Part shown: positions 5,383-6,541 of the stretch, piece after piece
Numbering within the stretch: the stretch's first letter is position 1
Layout: each line of letters begins with the position of its first letter
Origin: Syntrophaceae bacterium
GTDB taxonomy: Bacteria > Desulfobacterota > SM23-61
Length of the DNA stretch: 6,541 bases
Assembly (NCBI GenBank): GCA_003154025.1
Contig: PMCE01000504.1
Span: forward strand, 1,731 to 8,271
Direction: 5' to 3'
The notes under the pieces: model-generated
What the model saw: the letters and a program-made list of their open reading frames with translations, nothing else
Told to the model about the DNA's origin: nothing
Databases searched by the model: none
Made by a program: the position numbers and the translations under genes

Positions 5383-6171
5383 ATGAGAGAGAACACACTA
5401 AAAAAACTCTGGGCTCGAGGAGGGGCCGCTGTGAGCGGCTGGCTGTCCATTCCGAGCGCCTTCTCCGCCGAGGTGATGGCGCATCAGGGATTCGACTCCC
5501 TCGTCATCGACATGCAGCACGGAGTGATCGACTATCAGGCAGCCGCCGGCATGCTTGCGGCCATTTCGACCACACCGGTGGTGCCGCTCGCGCGCGTGCC
5601 CTGGAACGATCCCGCCCCTGTGATGAAGATCCTCGATGCCGGCGCCTACGGCATCATTTGCCCGATGATCAACAGTCGCGTGGAGGCCGAGGCCTTGGTC
5701 CGCGCCTGCAAGTACCCGCCTCGCGGCTATCGGAGCTTCGGCCCCGTACGTGCGTCCATCTACGCCGGCGCAGATTATGCGGACCACGCCAACGACCAGC
5801 TTGTCGTGATGCCCATGATCGAGACGGCGGAGGCGCTGAAGAACCTCGATGAAATCCTCAGCACGCCCGGCGTGGACGGGGTTTACGTTGGGCCGAGCGA
5901 CCTCAGCCTGGCCCTGGGCTGCAAGCCCCGTCTCGACCAGACGGATCCTCCGGTGGTGGAGGCCCAGCAGAAGATCGTGGCGGCATGCAAGCGTCACGGC
6001 GTGGTCGCAGGGATCCACAACGCGACGTCGGGGTACGCGCTCAAGATGATCGAGGCCGGCTATCAGTTCGTGACGCTGGCCAGCGACAGCCGCTTTATGG
6101 CCGCGCGGGCCGCCGAGGAAGTTTCCGCCGTCAGGAAGTCGGCGATTGGCGGTATGGTCCCTGCTTACTGA
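5383..6171 (+). CDS. HpcH/HpaI-family class II aldolase
   Basis: A 262-residue protein, the usual length for HpaI, GarL and YfaU-type aldolases, which split 2-keto-3-deoxy acids into pyruvate and an aldehyde (or the reverse) using a divalent metal. The expected active-site residues are all visible: His46 in VIDMQHG (catalytic base), Arg71 in ARVPWND (pyruvate binding), and metal ligands Glu147 in MPMIETAE and Asp173 in GPSDLS. KYPPRGYRSFGP (110-121) is the family's conserved loop. E. coli HpaI has DGEH where this protein has DMQH, so the substrate may differ; candidates are 4-hydroxy-2-oxoheptanedioate, 2-keto-3-deoxyglucarate or 2-keto-3-deoxyrhamnonate, and I cannot choose. No signal peptide, so cytoplasmic. 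The ATG at 5383 is preferred over an upstream TTG (see the ribosome site entry). It has its own promoter at 5275 and no partner genes of a catabolic pathway beside it. Third codon positions are more G/C-rich than in the secreted-protein gene upstream, which may indicate a different origin. Confidence 0.93.
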   Translation: MRENTLKKLWARGGAAVSGWLSIPSAFSAEVMAHQGFDSLVIDMQHGVIDYQAAAGMLAAISTTPVVPLARVPWNDPAPVMKILDAGAYGIICPMINSRVEAEALVRACKYPPRGYRSFGPVRASIYAGADYADHANDQLVVMPMIETAEALKNLDEILSTPGVDGVYVGPSDLSLALGCKPRLDQTDPPVVEAQQKIVAACKRHGVVAGIHNATSGYALKMIEAGYQFVTLASDSRFMAARAAEEVSAVRKSAIGGMVPAY

Positions 6172-6268
6172 AAAACAAATGAGTGGAGCCCGGACTTGCC
6201 GTAGAGACCTTCCTGCCACCAGAAGCGGGTGGTGGAATTCGGGCAATGGCTCTGTGTCCACGTACCCA

Positions 6269-6280
6269 GGAGGGCCCTCC
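6269..6280. repeat. Perfect 12-base palindrome GGAGGGCCCTCC
   Basis: Exact dyad located 97 bases after the aldolase stop and 38 bases before the possible start at 6319. There is no T-run after it, so it is a poor terminator. A further weak stem, CCACC (6216-6220) with GGTGG (6228-6232), lies upstream. It may be a regulatory site for the next gene or chance. Confidence 0.35.
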
Positions 6281-6318
6281 ATCGGCGTTTCGTCTTCAGC
6301 ATCTTGAACATTCCACAA

Positions 6319-6541
6319 ATGACAAATGCAGTTCTGCTATCGTGTTTGAATATTGGCGGGGGGGAAAATAGAGGAAATCAAGAACATCTATGCAAAAATG
6401 TGGGCAAGTTCTCAATTTGTGATCATGGCACGATCTCGCAAGTTTTGTTAGATGAAGGCTATCCCCAATATATTGGGGTTCCTAATAATCCTGTTCCTGA
6501 CATTAAGACACAGGAAGACACCCTCTGGCGCAATTTCATTT
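6319..6541 (+). CDS. Unrecognised protein, N-terminal part (3' end outside window)
   Basis: A frame on the + strand is open from 6205 to the window end, with its first ATG at 6319, giving at least 74 residues. The later part reads like a real protein (VGKFSICDHGTISQ, then LLDEGYPQYIGVPNNPVPDI, then EDTLWRNFI), with varied, ordinary residues and no stops. I do not recognise the family. The start is uncertain: there is no Shine-Dalgarno site before 6319, and the first 25 or so residues are less convincing. A run of seven G at 6358-6364 lies in this part, where a one-base slip would change the frame. A GTG in the same frame at 6406 is another possible start. It has no signal peptide of clear type; MTNAVLLSCLNIGGG is only weakly hydrophobic. 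It lies 147 bases after the aldolase on the same strand. Confidence 0.5.
   Translation, partial: MTNAVLLSCLNIGGGENRGNQEHLCKNVGKFSICDHGTISQVLLDEGYPQYIGVPNNPVPDIKTQEDTLWRNFI
6463..6478. repeat. Perfect 16-base palindrome CCCCAATATATTGGGG
   Basis: Two exact eight-base halves with no spacer, lying inside the partial gene at the right edge. The first twelve bases recur exactly at 3226-3237 and the related CCCAATATAT recurs at 2228-2237, both in non-coding DNA. Confidence 0.6.

Noticed and set aside
5398..6318. 306-codon minus-strand frame opposite the aldolase
   Set aside because: It is the antisense shadow of a G/C-rich gene whose family and active-site residues are clear on the plus strand; His/Arg/Gly-rich composition is typical of such shadows.
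6183..6371. 62-codon frame directly after the aldolase
   Set aside because: GTG start without a ribosome site, no recognisable features, and it overlaps the more protein-like frame that continues to the window end.

Overview
The window looks like a chromosomal stretch of a Gram-negative, mid-to-high-GC bacterium, most plausibly a deltaproteobacterial (Desulfobacterota-like) lineage. That is an inference from three things: a PEP-CTERM/exosortase sorting tail, a secreted FnIII/BACON/InlB-repeat protein of a style common in those genomes, and strong Shine-Dalgarno sites. No rRNA or other taxonomic marker is present, so the assignment is tentative.

Layout. The left third is dense and on the + strand: the 3' part of an M28-family zinc peptidase (3-797), then after a short GTCAGT-repeat spacer a complete zinc-dependent medium-chain alcohol dehydrogenase (873-1895). 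The middle (1896-3965) is mostly non-coding. It holds one small conserved-looking 99-residue gene (2703-3002), a strong promoter with a perfect palindrome in its spacer, several hairpins, related terminator hairpins in opposite orientations at 3026 and 3790, and the decayed C-terminal tail of a PEP-CTERM protein on the minus strand (3815-3916). The right part has a secreted multidomain protein (3966-5039), then a well-formed sigma70 promoter and a complete HpcH/HpaI-family aldolase (5383-6171). The window ends inside an unrecognised + strand gene (from about 6319).

How the parts relate. The peptidase and dehydrogenase could be co-transcribed: they share a strand and a 75-base gap, and I see no clear promoter between them. 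The aldolase has its own promoter and leader. I see no pathway linking the dehydrogenase, the 99-residue protein, the secreted protein and the aldolase. The secreted protein and the PEP-CTERM remnant stand back to back (head to head) and may record a rearrangement in a cell-surface or exopolysaccharide-related locus.

There is no CRISPR array, phage module, transposase, tRNA or rRNA. The most interesting material is the orphan PEP-CTERM tail with its intact terminator, the promoter/palindrome/alternative-hairpin leader at 2296-2490, and the shared terminator family.
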